64,000 bases of DNA, from contig NZ_KE384386.1 of the NCBI RefSeq assembly GCF_000425485.1, positions 144,097 to 208,096 on the forward strand, read 5' to 3'. Positions 35,761-45,326 of the stretch are shown here, piece after piece. Origin of the DNA: Flavobacterium tegetincola DSM 22377 (GTDB lineage Bacteria; Bacteroidota; Bacteroidia; Flavobacteriales; Flavobacteriaceae). Each line of letters starts with the position of its first letter. Within the stretch, counting starts at the first letter, position 1. Below the pieces are notes generated by a model. That model had not been told where the DNA came from, did not search any database, and was given only the letters and a program-made list of their open reading frames with translations. The position numbers and the translations under genes are program-made.

Positions 35761-38700
35761 ATGCAGTTAAAATCAAAAATTTCAATTATTGTTATGCTCT
35801 TTTTTAGTGTAGCACTTTTTGCACAGGAAAACTTTACACTGACAGGCACTGTGATTTCTAAATCAGACAACATGACTTTGCCTGGTGTAAATGTCATTGT
35901 GGTCAGTTCAAAGGTAAATGCAGTTACTGATATCGATGGGAAGTTTCAAATTCTTGTAAAAGAAGGAGATGTTATTCAATTGACGTATATCGGTTACGAA
36001 ACAAAACTTGTTCCCATTTTGAATAAATCCGCAATCGATGTAGTACTCGTGGACATTGCAAATAACTTAGATGAAGTGGTTGTAATTGGTTATGGTTCCC
36101 AGAAAAAGAGCCATTTAACCGGTGCCATTTCAAAATTAACCAATGAAAAATTAGATCAAGTAACCGTTTCACGGGTCGAAGACGCGTTAATCGGTAAGAT
36201 TTCGGGTGTAAATATTCAAGCTACCAATGCAGAAGCAGGTGCCGCTCCTACAATTACAATTAGAGGAGTTGGATCTATAACTGCTGATTCTGGACCTGCT
36301 GTAGTTGTAGACGGTATAATTGTAAGTTCTGATTTTCTTGGAAATATGAACATGAATGATATTGAATCTTTTGAAGTTTTAAAAGATGCTGCATCTGCTG
36401 CAATATATGGTAGTGAAGGTGCAAATGGTGTAATTCTTATTACTACAAAAAGTGGTAAAGCTGGAAAAACGAAATATTCTTACGAAACCTATACAGGACG
36501 AAAGGAAGCATTTGGTAGTAAAAACTATAGCAAAAGCGTTAAGGATTGGGCTGAATTTGAATTAGCAGAATCAGGTTCACTTTCAGAAACAACACAGTAC
36601 ATGCAATTGTTATCTACCGCAACTGGAACTGATCGCGATTGGCAAGATGTATTTTTTGATGGCGGAAATATTACCAGTCACTCCTTTGCTGCTAGAGGTG
36701 GAACTTCAGATACAAAATTTAGTACTTCATTACGCTACTTACATGACGAAGGAGTGGTTTTAACTGACGATTATAAATCGTATACTGCTAGAATTAAAGT
36801 AGATACTAAACTTAACAGTAAACTTGATTTTGGAATTAATTTTGCACCTTCTTACACTAAGAGAAGAGCATTGCCAACGTCCATTCACAATCCATTAAGA
36901 CAAGCGCCGTGGTTGCCTATTTATCACACTGCAGAAACGCTTCAATTTATCAATACTAGCAACTATCCAAATGTTGGAATTGGAGATTATTTTATTGAAG
37001 ATCATTTACTATCTCTTGATTTAGATGGAAATGGATCGTCAACCAGACCTCGAACTACAGGAGATGCAAATCCTTACGCTCAATATGTGGAAAGAGAACA
37101 TTATGAAACTGAAACTACCATGTTAGGATCTACTTACTTAAGCTATGAAATTATAAAAGGTTTAGTAGCCAAGTCCTCGCTAGGAATTACTTTTGACCAT
37201 AGAGAACGATCAAGATGGGATGGAACCAAACACCACTCAGCAGGTGCTTCTAGAGCAAATTACTTCCAAGAAAACAGATACCGTCTAAGAATTATCTCTG
37301 ACAATACTTTAAATTACACTAAAACGTTTAATAATCACGATTTCGATATTTTAGCAGGAATCACCGCTCAAACAAGACGATCTGAATCCACTGCTATTAA
37401 TGGCTCCGGCTTTAAAAATGATTTGTTAAAAAATATTATGGGAGCTGACCCAACAACTATTACTGGTGCAGAGGTCAATACTGTCTTAAATAAAGTGGGC
37501 TATTTTGGGAGAATAAATTATGCCTTTGACAACAAATATTTATTGAGTGCATCATTTAGAAGAGATGGAAGTTCCGTTTTTGGTTCAAATTCAAAATATG
37601 GTAATTTCCCGTCTATTTCGGCAGGTTGGAACATTGCTAAAGAAAACTTCATGAGAGAAAACCCCGTTTTCAATAGTTTAAAATTTAGAGCAAGTTATGG
37701 TTTTACAGGTTCAGAAAACTTTAATGTTGGAAGTGATGTCATTAACGCTTGGCCTTATTTATCTCTACTTGGAAATACGAACGCGATAGTTGATGGAAAT
37801 CTTGCCACTGGTTTTTCACCGTTAAATATTGCAAATACTTTATTGCAATGGGAAGCTTCTCAGGAATATACGCTTGGTGTTGATTTTGGTATCTTAAAAA
37901 ATAAAATTTCAGGATCCTTCAATTATTATAAGAGAACAAGTGATAACTTACTTTTGGAAAATCCAGTGTCATACGTTACCGGATTTGATTTTGGAATCAT
38001 TAATTTAGGAGAAGTCGTTAACTCCGGTTTGGAATTAGACATTACTACAAAAAACATTTCGACACCTAATTTTTCTTGGACTTCCACATTGGTTGCTTCT
38101 ACAAATAAAAATGAATTAACATCCTTTGGTGATTCGGATGGAGCGCTTCTAGAGGACAATTACGGAAGAAATTCACAATGGATTAATTTGGTTGGCAACC
38201 CAATATCTTCTTTTTACGGATACGTAGTTGACGATGAATTTCCAAACACTTATTGGACCTCGCCTTACTTCCCCATCGCTGGTAAATCGCAAGATGTAAT
38301 TGTAAAAGATTTAAATGGCGACGGAATAATTACCAATGCAGATAAAACTATTTTAGGAAATCCTTATCCTGAATTGGTTTGGAGTTTTACAAATGAATTT
38401 AAGTACAAAAGTTTTGATTTTAGCATAATGATTCAAGGGAGTCATGGTGCAGAAGTTAAAAATGTAGGCGACGAATACTTTTACTCGGAATGGCTTGGAG
38501 CAACCATCAGTCCAGCTCAAATGGTTGCCGATGGAGTTGTTTCTGACGCGTCCTTTGTTCAAGCGCGAGTATTAACAAATGACATTGTTCAAAGTGCTGG
38601 CTATTTTTCATTGCGTAATATAAATATTGGATACAATCTGCCAGCTGCTACAGCGGCAAAAATTGGCTTAAGTGGCGTACGAATTTATGCAACAGGACAA

Positions 38701-38844
38701 AATTTACTTTACATTACAGACAAAGGATACAACGGTTTTAATCCTGAATTTGTAGACGATAGTAATCCAAGAGCTTACGGAGCACAAAGAGGTGGAACAC
38801 CATTATTTAGAACTACATCACTTGGTTTAAACATTAACTTTTAA
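35761..38844 (+). CDS. SusC/RagA-family TonB-linked outer-membrane transporter
   Basis: This 1027-residue protein imports oligosaccharides across the outer membrane with TonB energy. It has a signal peptide (1-21), a carboxypeptidase-D-regulatory-like domain (about 27-100, FTLTGTVISKSDNMTLPGVN), a TonB-box-containing linker (VVVIGYGSQKKS), a plug domain (about 115-235, with VDGIIV and SAAIYGSEGANGVILITTK) and a 22-strand barrel ending in TTSLGLNINF. It has no unusual truncation. With the SusD gene 18 bp downstream it forms the alginate-oligomer uptake complex. Confidence 0.96.
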   Translation: MQLKSKISIIVMLFFSVALFAQENFTLTGTVISKSDNMTLPGVNVIVVSSKVNAVTDIDGKFQILVKEGDVIQLTYIGYETKLVPILNKSAIDVVLVDIANNLDEVVVIGYGSQKKSHLTGAISKLTNEKLDQVTVSRVEDALIGKISGVNIQATNAEAGAAPTITIRGVGSITADSGPAVVVDGIIVSSDFLGNMNMNDIESFEVLKDAASAAIYGSEGANGVILITTKSGKAGKTKYSYETYTGRKEAFGSKNYSKSVKDWAEFELAESGSLSETTQYMQLLSTATGTDRDWQDVFFDGGNITSHSFAARGGTSDTKFSTSLRYLHDEGVVLTDDYKSYTARIKVDTKLNSKLDFGINFAPSYTKRRALPTSIHNPLRQAPWLPIYHTAETLQFINTSNYPNVGIGDYFIEDHLLSLDLDGNGSSTRPRTTGDANPYAQYVEREHYETETTMLGSTYLSYEIIKGLVAKSSLGITFDHRERSRWDGTKHHSAGASRANYFQENRYRLRIISDNTLNYTKTFNNHDFDILAGITAQTRRSESTAINGSGFKNDLLKNIMGADPTTITGAEVNTVLNKVGYFGRINYAFDNKYLLSASFRRDGSSVFGSNSKYGNFPSISAGWNIAKENFMRENPVFNSLKFRASYGFTGSENFNVGSDVINAWPYLSLLGNTNAIVDGNLATGFSPLNIANTLLQWEASQEYTLGVDFGILKNKISGSFNYYKRTSDNLLLENPVSYVTGFDFGIINLGEVVNSGLELDITTKNISTPNFSWTSTLVASTNKNELTSFGDSDGALLEDNYGRNSQWINLVGNPISSFYGYVVDDEFPNTYWTSPYFPIAGKSQDVIVKDLNGDGIITNADKTILGNPYPELVWSFTNEFKYKSFDFSIMIQGSHGAEVKNVGDEYFYSEWLGATISPAQMVADGVVSDASFVQARVLTNDIVQSAGYFSLRNINIGYNLPAATAAKIGLSGVRIYATGQNLLYITDKGYNGFNPEFVDDSNPRAYGAQRGGTPLFRTTSLGLNINF

Positions 38845-38862
38845 ATTTAAAACACACTACTT

Positions 38863-40317
38863 ATGAAAAATATAAAATATATAATTTTAATTGCAATAGG
38901 ATTTTCTGCTGTTTCGTGTGATGATTTTTTAAATCCAACACCAGATACGGTTATTGTTTCCGAAACTTACTTTAAATCAGATGCCGATTTACAAACCGGT
39001 ATTATAGGAATTTATGATGCTATTCAAGGCGTAAATGAAAATACGGTAACCAATGACGCTCGGGTCAACAGAGGTGTTATTTTAGAATATCTGTTAACGG
39101 AACACCGGTCTGATAACACACGGTCACAAACAGTGGAAGGCTCAAGAGCTGATTTTCACAGGTATTTGGTTGACGCTAATAACATTCAATCAGAAGATTA
39201 TTATGCGTCAATGTACCAAGTTATTTTTAGAGCCAATAACATTATGACCTTCATGGATGTAGCTAATCCAGAAAATGTAGCAAAATACACAGGAGAAGCA
39301 AAATTCTTGAGAGCATACGCTTATTTTAATTTAGTACGTTTATTTGGAGATGTTCCTTTGGTAACTGAAGTAGTTTTGGGTTCTGATAAGGAAGCATTAT
39401 TTACAAGAATCTACAAAGAAATAATCTATGCGCAAATTGTTCAAGATTTACAAGAAGCTGTAAATACTTTGGACAATAGATATAAAGGAAGAGCTTCCAA
39501 AGCAGCCGCTCAAGCCTTACTAGCAAAGGTATACATGACCAAACAAGACAAAGATTATGCTGCTGCAAAATTATTGTGTGAAGACTTAATTGCAACCAAT
39601 GAATTTCAATTACAGACTAATTTTTACGATGTTTTTTACACCGAATTAAATTCTGAAATTATTTTTGCGATCCAATATGCTTTTGGCGTTGAAACTGAAA
39701 GTCAAAGCTTTTCTGCCGAATTTACTTCCACATTACGCCAAGGAAGACAAGATGGTTTAAATATGGTAAATCAGAATCTTATTGATGATTTTGCTTCAAG
39801 TGGTGGCACGCGAACAGCAGTTTCATTTGTAACAATTGCGTCATCAGGTCGATCAGAAGTTGCAAAATTTCTTCCTCAAGGTTCAAATGTAACAACGGTT
39901 CCTCCTACTTATGGTTCCAATCCTCAAAATGCAGGAAACGACTGGATTGTCTTACGTTATGCAGATGTATTGTTAATGCATGTTGAAGCTACAATAGCTG
40001 GAGGAACAGCAACAAGCGATGCAGCAGCACTAGCTTCCTTCAATAAAGTAAAAGATCGCGCATTTCCTACTACAGCACCTAACAATATTACAAACGTGAC
40101 TAAAAATCAGCTGCTGTTAGAACGAAGAGTGGAATTGGCATTTGAAAATCACCGCTTCTTTGATCTCGTACGATTTGGAGTAGCAGACAACGTATTAAGT
40201 GCACATGCAGCAACGATGAATTATCCAGACTATTCAGGTAGAGCACTGCTTCTTCCTATTCCAGCCAGAGAAATTAACTTAAGTGGCGGTCTATTGAGTC
40301 AAAATCCGGGATATTAA
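38863..40317 (+). CDS. SusD/RagB-family surface lipoprotein
   Basis: This 484-residue glycan-binding lipoprotein forms the lid over the SusC barrel. The lipobox is AVSC (Cys19, followed by DDFLNPTPDTV). The alpha-helical TPR-like scaffold includes EAKFLRAYAYFNLVRLFGDVP, ASKAAAQALLAKVYM and the C-terminal LLLERRVELAFENHRFFDLV, all SusD hallmarks. It begins 18 bp after the SusC gene. Partners are SusC upstream and the PKD protein downstream. Confidence 0.96.
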   Translation: MKNIKYIILIAIGFSAVSCDDFLNPTPDTVIVSETYFKSDADLQTGIIGIYDAIQGVNENTVTNDARVNRGVILEYLLTEHRSDNTRSQTVEGSRADFHRYLVDANNIQSEDYYASMYQVIFRANNIMTFMDVANPENVAKYTGEAKFLRAYAYFNLVRLFGDVPLVTEVVLGSDKEALFTRIYKEIIYAQIVQDLQEAVNTLDNRYKGRASKAAAQALLAKVYMTKQDKDYAAAKLLCEDLIATNEFQLQTNFYDVFYTELNSEIIFAIQYAFGVETESQSFSAEFTSTLRQGRQDGLNMVNQNLIDDFASSGGTRTAVSFVTIASSGRSEVAKFLPQGSNVTTVPPTYGSNPQNAGNDWIVLRYADVLLMHVEATIAGGTATSDAAALASFNKVKDRAFPTTAPNNITNVTKNQLLLERRVELAFENHRFFDLVRFGVADNVLSAHAATMNYPDYSGRALLLPIPAREINLSGGLLSQNPGY

Positions 40318-40335
40318 TTTTTAAAAAACACATTT

Positions 40336-41202
40336 ATGAAAAATAATTTTTTTAATAGATCAAAGAAATTCAGTCTTATTGTAATGCTAGGCTTGACGTT
40401 TACTTTAATAAGTTGTGACGATTACTTTGCTTACGATTTGCCAGAGGCAAATTCAATAGCCGACGTTATTTTACCTACAGCTAATTATTCCTACGCTTCT
40501 TTACCAGGTAATTTTATGCTCATTAAATTTACCAATTTATCCTCTGAGGCAACCAATTTTATGTGGGATTTTGGCCAAGGTCAGACGTCAACGCTTACAG
40601 ATCCAACATTTGAATTTACATATGGAGAAGGAACATATCCCGTTACACTTACTGCTAGTGATGCAAATGGAGAATTATCAACCGTTACTATTGATGTTGT
40701 GGTAGAAATGGGCCCTGTTGCACCAACAATTTTAGGACCAGGCTTTGAAGTTGATGCCGATAAGAATTTTTGGAAAGCGCCTTTTTCAAGATTAGGTAAT
40801 GCAACATCTGTAATGCAAACAACTACTTCAAGCGGCTATTTCGAAGGAGCACGAGGAGGAAAGTTTCCTACAAACGAAGATCGATTGGGTTACCAAGAAC
40901 TTACAACGTTCACACCCAATACCAACTATGTTTTAAAATATAAATACAGAATAAAAAATACAACAACTGCAGACGGTACCATGAATGTAGCTATAATAAA
41001 ACCAATTACCGTTTGGGATTTGGCCACTTTATCAGCTTCCACTTTATCATCAAACGCACACGTTGAAAATGCAACAAATTCAGCAGCATTAGTAGAAGGA
41101 ACTTTACAATTTAATTCGGGAAATAATACCACTTTAGCGATCTTGTTGTATAATCAATTAGAAGAAATTTATATTGACTCTTTCACATTGGAAATACAAT
41201 GA
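40336..41202 (+). CDS. PKD-domain lipoprotein, SusE/F-like surface glycan-binding protein
   Basis: A 288-residue lipoprotein (lipobox LISC, Cys27) with one PKD domain at about residues 45-128 (FMWDFGQGQTSTLTDPTFEFTYGEGTYPVTLTAS, cited in part). A carbohydrate-binding-module-like beta-sandwich (about 135-288) begins GFEVDADKNFWKAPFSR. It follows SusD by 18 bp and occupies the SusE position, so I infer surface capture of alginate. No catalytic motif is visible. It ends 26 bp before the PL7 start. Confidence 0.87.
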   Translation: MKNNFFNRSKKFSLIVMLGLTFTLISCDDYFAYDLPEANSIADVILPTANYSYASLPGNFMLIKFTNLSSEATNFMWDFGQGQTSTLTDPTFEFTYGEGTYPVTLTASDANGELSTVTIDVVVEMGPVAPTILGPGFEVDADKNFWKAPFSRLGNATSVMQTTTSSGYFEGARGGKFPTNEDRLGYQELTTFTPNTNYVLKYKYRIKNTTTADGTMNVAIIKPITVWDLATLSASTLSSNAHVENATNSAALVEGTLQFNSGNNTTLAILLYNQLEEIYIDSFTLEIQ

Positions 41203-41228
41203 TACCATCTCCTTATAAAAATTTGAAA

Positions 41229-42140
41229 ATGAAAAAAGTAGTGATCAATGCTCTTTCTGTAACCTTTATATTCTTTGTCTACACTGCAGGAAATGCACAA
41301 GTGGCAGATGCAAAATCGTACGCAAATCAAACCGAAAAGGCACAGAAAAAAGAGAAAAGGAAAAAATACAAATTGCCCCAAATAGATTTAAGTCATTGGA
41401 GCGTTACCACTCCACAACTCAATGAAAAAGGAAAAGCAACCAGTGTTGAAGCACCCGAGATCATGAACTATGGAACAAATGAGAAGCTTTTGCCTTTCAT
41501 GTATAATGATTCAACATCTGGTGCACTTGTTTTTTATGCTTATCCCAGCGAAGCAACCACTGCAAATACAAAATATTCTCGTTCTGAATTGAGGGAACAG
41601 CTGGTTCCAGGAGACAACACTAAAAATTGGACTTTCAAACAAGGTGGAGTTATGAAAGGCGAACTTGCCATGGGTGACGTGTCTAAAGACAATAAAGGAA
41701 AATACCACAAGGTAATTATAATGCAAATTCACGGCAGACTAACCGACGAACAACGCGATGTCATAGGTCAGAAAGACAACAATGCACCGCCAATCTTGAA
41801 AATTTATTGGCAAGATGGTAAAATCAGAGTCAAAACCAAAATTTTAAAAAATCTTAATGCATCGGACAATGAACTATTGCACGAAGAGATGTGGGATGAC
41901 GATAAAGGCTTTACATTTAATCAAGAAGTAGGTTTTGGTCGATTTGATTTAGAAGTAAAAGTATCCGAAGGAAAAATGGTGGTTGCATTAAATAACAACG
42001 AGTTTCAAGTTTACGAAAACATCCATATGCAAAAGTGGGGAATTTTTGAAAACTATTTCAAAGCTGGAAACTATTTTCAATCGAGAGATGAAGGTGCATT
42101 CGCAAAAGTGAAAATTTACAGTTTATCGGTTTCACATTAA
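41229..42140 (+). CDS. PL7 family alginate lyase (secreted)
   Basis: This 303-residue jelly-roll lyase contains the three PL7 motifs: YSRSELREQL, VIIMQIHG (catalytic His) and YFKAGNYFQS (catalytic Tyr), with PPILKIYWQDGKIRVK between. The signal peptide starts at MKKVVINALS and ends GNAQ. An upstream ATG at 41199 overlaps the stop of the previous gene and would add ten residues before the signal peptide, so I chose 41229. QIH rather than QVH favours G-block or mixed specificity according to family trends. It is the last gene of the SusC operon. Confidence 0.93.
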   Translation: MKKVVINALSVTFIFFVYTAGNAQVADAKSYANQTEKAQKKEKRKKYKLPQIDLSHWSVTTPQLNEKGKATSVEAPEIMNYGTNEKLLPFMYNDSTSGALVFYAYPSEATTANTKYSRSELREQLVPGDNTKNWTFKQGGVMKGELAMGDVSKDNKGKYHKVIIMQIHGRLTDEQRDVIGQKDNNAPPILKIYWQDGKIRVKTKILKNLNASDNELLHEEMWDDDKGFTFNQEVGFGRFDLEVKVSEGKMVVALNNNEFQVYENIHMQKWGIFENYFKAGNYFQSRDEGAFAKVKIYSLSVSH

Positions 42141-42181
42141 ATATTATTCTAAAACCTACAAGATAGCTGTATTTTTTTTCA

Positions 42182-42189
42182 TATATTTA
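42182..42189 (+). promoter_or_regulatory. gntR -7 box TATATTTA
   Basis: A one-mismatch TAnnTTTG match, with the operator 13 bp downstream at 42202-42224. Confidence 0.45.
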
Positions 42190-42201
42190 TCGTCTTAAAA
42201 C

Positions 42202-42224
42202 TGGTTAACCAATCTGGTTTTACT
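42202..42224. promoter_or_regulatory. Predicted GntR operator 3 (own promoter)
   Basis: The box TGGTTAACCA (42202-42211) is followed by the weaker box TGGTTTTACT (42215-42224), centres 13 bp apart. It lies 5 bp before the gntR ATG and suggests autoregulation. Confidence 0.7.
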
Positions 42225-42228
42225 TAAA

Positions 42229-42945
42229 ATGAGCATTATGAAGTTAGAAACTCTTTCAAAAACTGATAATCAAACGATTCAGAAAGATTTGATTAGAAAA
42301 ATAAAAGATCTTATAAATTTCAAAAATTTGGAGCCAGGTGATAAACTTCCAAGTGAACGTATGTTGTCTGAGAAGTTTGAAGTCTCTAGAAGTACGGTTA
42401 GAGATGCCATTCAAAAACTAGAGTTTTACGGCATTTTAAAATCCATTCCTCAAAGTGGTACTTTCGTAGCAGAAATTGGAGTTATTGCCATGAACGGAAT
42501 GATTGATGATATTTTAAGATTAGATGATCCAGATTTCAAATCATTGGTAGAAACTCGAATTTTATTGGAATTAAAAACCGCACGTTTGGCCGCTTTAAGA
42601 AGAACTCCAGAAGATTTAATTCAGATGGAAGCTGCGCTTCAAGCATATACTGATAAAGTTATGAATGGTAAAGATGCCGTTCAAGAAGACTTACTATTTC
42701 ATTTGGCTATTGCAAAAGCGAGCGGAAACAGTTCAATGAATACGTTCATGCTTACCATTACCCCACAGATAATTACAAATTTTCAAAAATACCACGTTTG
42801 TGATGACAATCAAGCTTTTCTTGGAATCGCAGAGCATACCGCAATTTTTGAAGCCATAAAAAACCAAGACACACAAGAGGCAAAGTTAAAAATGAAAGCA
42901 CATTTTAAATCTTTATACCAATATTGCTACAATACAAGTGATTAA
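42229..42945 (+). CDS. FadR-type GntR family transcriptional regulator
   Basis: This 238-residue regulator has an N-terminal winged helix (about 15-80) with the GntR signature LPSERMLSEKFEVSRSTVRD and the wing GILKSIPQSGTFVAE. An all-helical FCD ligand-binding domain follows (about 95-232). FCD regulators in uronate pathways usually respond to pathway intermediates such as KDG or DEH and repress when ligand is absent. It is in the middle of the alginate locus, and four tandem operator sites with its likely recognition sequence flank PL6, SusC, its own gene and the second PL7. A start three codons later (42238) is also possible. Confidence 0.93.
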   Translation: MSIMKLETLSKTDNQTIQKDLIRKIKDLINFKNLEPGDKLPSERMLSEKFEVSRSTVRDAIQKLEFYGILKSIPQSGTFVAEIGVIAMNGMIDDILRLDDPDFKSLVETRILLELKTARLAALRRTPEDLIQMEAALQAYTDKVMNGKDAVQEDLLFHLAIAKASGNSSMNTFMLTITPQIITNFQKYHVCDDNQAFLGIAEHTAIFEAIKNQDTQEAKLKMKAHFKSLYQYCYNTSD

Positions 42946-43066
42946 GTCAAATTAGAATTTGACTTTTAATAGTTAAAATTTACATATTTAGTTGAATTCC
43001 TCCTTTAATATCTAGTTGCAAAACTGAGGTAACAGGGAAGTTTTATCTAAAATTAAAAAAAAAAGC

Positions 43067-44371
43067 ATGAAAATAAAAGGATTACGTTGGTGGGTTGTTG
43101 CTTTAATTGCGATTGCTACTATAATAAACTATATCGATCGGACTTCTTTGAGTGTTCTTTGGCCAGAAATCGCAAAGGATTTATACCCAGATCATTCTGC
43201 TGATGAAACAAAGTCAATTTATGCAATTATCTCAATTATCTTCGTGTTCTCTTATGCATTTGGACAAGCAATTTTTGGAAAAATATTTGATTGGGTCGGG
43301 ACTAGATTAGGATTCGTTCTATCAATTGGTGTTTGGTCCGTTGCAACTGCTTTACATGCTTTTGCAAATGGCGTATTGAGTTTTGGAATATTTCGTGCCA
43401 TCCTAGGTGTAGCTGAAGCTGGAAACTGGCCAGGAGCCACTAAAGGAAATGCCGAATGGTTTCCCACTAAAGAACGTGCTTTGGCACAAGGAATTTTTAA
43501 TTCAGGTGCTGCTATAGGTGGAATCATTTCCATTCCACTGATTGCTACATTAACCGTATATTTTAGCTGGAAAATGATCTTTGTTTTAATCGGCGTTGCC
43601 GGATTACTTTGGTTGATCCCGTGGTGGATTTTAGTAAAATCAGAACCTAAAAAGCACCCTTGGATTACTGATGAAGAACGTAATTATATTTTATCAGGAC
43701 AAAAAAATGAAGATTTTGATGCCGATGGAGATGTAGACCAAGAATATAATCCAGACACCAAACAGCTTTTAAGCCACAAACAAAGTTGGGGAGTTATTTT
43801 AGCTTCGGCAACGATTGACCCAATTTGGTGGTTGTTTGTTTTTTGGATTCCAATATACTTAAATGAAGTCTATGGAATGGATGTTAAATCAATTGGTTTA
43901 TATGGTTGGGTTCCTTATGCAGGTGCTATGTTAGGTGCTTGGTTTGGTGGTTTATTTGCTCAAAACCGACTTAAAGCGGGTTGGGATATTAATAAGACAC
44001 GAAAAACAGTAATAACGCTTGGTTGCTTAATTATGTTACCGGCATTATTAGCGATGGCAAGTCCGGGTGGACCAACTACAGCTGTTTTAATTATGGCAGT
44101 CATTTTATTTGGCTTTCAAACAGCTATTGGAAATATTCAAACATTAACGAGTGACCTATTTAGTGGAAAAACAGTTGGTAGTTTATCAGGATATTCAGGA
44201 ATGGCAGCCAAACTTACTGCTGCAGGTTTAACGTATCTAGTACCGTGGCTAACAAGTGGCGGAAATTATACTCCAGCATTTATAATTGGAGCGGCTTTGG
44301 CTGTTTTAACTCTCGCTAGTATTTGGTTCTTAATCCCAAAGGTTGAGCCAGTAAAGAAAAATTTAAAATAG
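43067..44371 (+). CDS. MFS transporter, hexuronate (ExuT/ACS)-like
   Basis: This 434-residue major facilitator has 12 membrane helices in two halves. The opening WWVVALIAIATIINYIDRTS and GAGNWPGATKGNAEWFPTKERA-like loop (AEAGNWPGATKGNAEW) are diagnostic of the anion:cation symporter branch that carries hexuronates. It therefore probably imports DEH or KDG made in the periplasm. It lies 121 bp after gntR and 26 bp before the SDR, in a cytoplasmic catabolism block. I see no operator in front of it. Confidence 0.93.
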   Translation: MKIKGLRWWVVALIAIATIINYIDRTSLSVLWPEIAKDLYPDHSADETKSIYAIISIIFVFSYAFGQAIFGKIFDWVGTRLGFVLSIGVWSVATALHAFANGVLSFGIFRAILGVAEAGNWPGATKGNAEWFPTKERALAQGIFNSGAAIGGIISIPLIATLTVYFSWKMIFVLIGVAGLLWLIPWWILVKSEPKKHPWITDEERNYILSGQKNEDFDADGDVDQEYNPDTKQLLSHKQSWGVILASATIDPIWWLFVFWIPIYLNEVYGMDVKSIGLYGWVPYAGAMLGAWFGGLFAQNRLKAGWDINKTRKTVITLGCLIMLPALLAMASPGGPTTAVLIMAVILFGFQTAIGNIQTLTSDLFSGKTVGSLSGYSGMAAKLTAAGLTYLVPWLTSGGNYTPAFIIGAALAVLTLASIWFLIPKVEPVKKNLK

Positions 44372-44397
44372 AAAATAAATATTAAAATTAGATTAAA

Positions 44398-45162
44398 ATG
44401 AGTAATTCAAATGGTAAAGTAGCAGTCATTACAGGAGCGACTGGAGGAATAGGTTTTGCAGTAGCAAAAAGATTAGGAAAAGACGGTTTTACGGTACTTT
44501 TAAACGGACTCAATAGTGAAGAAGGTGCAAGTAAAATTGCTGAACTAACTGCTGATGGAATTACCGCAGAATTCTACGCTTTTGATGTTACAAATGAAAA
44601 CGAAGTAAATGACAACATCAAAAAAATTGGCGAAAAATATGGTAAAATTGACGTTGTTGTAAATAATGCTGGAGGTCTTGGAGGTCGTTCTCGTTTTGAA
44701 GACATGACTACAGAATTTTATAGATCGGTTATGGCTTTAAATCTTGATTCTACATTTTTCGTTTCAAGAGCTGCAATTCCATTTCTTAAAAAAGGTGAAA
44801 ATGCTTCAATTATCAATTATACTTCAAATGCAGCGTGGAACGCTGGTGGACCAGGTGCTGGAATTTACGGAACATCAAAAGCAGGTGTTCACGCAATTAC
44901 TAGAGCTTTAGCAAAAGATTTAGCAGAATACAACATTAGAGTAAATGCGGTTTCCCCTGGAACAATTGACACTCCGTTTCATGCTCAAATTAAAGCAACA
45001 AAACCAGAAGTATTTGCTTCTTGGAAAGACAATATTATGTTAGGAAGATTAGGTCAACCGGAAGAAGTAGCCAATGTAGTTGCTTTCCTAGCAAGTGACA
45101 ATGCTTCGTTCATAACTGCTGAAACAATTCAAGTTGGTGGTGGTCAAGCATTAGGAATCTAA
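44398..45162 (+). CDS. SDR reductase, probable DEH reductase
   Basis: This 254-residue short-chain dehydrogenase has the cofactor loop TGATGGIGFAVAKRLG, NNAG, and an intact Ser-Tyr-Lys triad (NYTSNAAWN..., YGTSKAGVH). In alginate loci an SDR at this position reduces DEH to KDG (2-keto-3-deoxygluconate) with NAD(P)H. The direct sequence evidence gives the SDR fold; the substrate follows from its place between the uronate transporter and KDG kinase. A hairpin separates it from the kinase gene. Confidence 0.9.
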   Translation: MSNSNGKVAVITGATGGIGFAVAKRLGKDGFTVLLNGLNSEEGASKIAELTADGITAEFYAFDVTNENEVNDNIKKIGEKYGKIDVVVNNAGGLGGRSRFEDMTTEFYRSVMALNLDSTFFVSRAAIPFLKKGENASIINYTSNAAWNAGGPGAGIYGTSKAGVHAITRALAKDLAEYNIRVNAVSPGTIDTPFHAQIKATKPEVFASWKDNIMLGRLGQPEEVANVVAFLASDNASFITAETIQVGGGQALGI

Positions 45163-45178
45163 GAAATAAAGTTTCTCT

Positions 45179-45214
45179 CCTACTCCATTTTCCTTTTAAG
45201 TACTTTGGAGTAGG
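45179..45214 (+). other. Stem-loop between DEH reductase and KDG kinase genes
   Basis: A 9-bp perfect stem (CCTACTCCA with TGGAGTAGG) lies 17 bp after the SDR stop and is not followed by a T-run. It may be a weak terminator, an mRNA 3'-end protector or a processing site that sets different expression of the two halves of the operon. Confidence 0.5.
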
Positions 45215-45326
45215 TTGAAATTAAGAAACAAATTGTAGTTTCTTATAACAAATCCCGTAGATCAAATCTCATTTTATGTGATGATTTTGAATTCTGGAAA
45301 TTTTAAATGTAGTAGGTTAATAAAAT

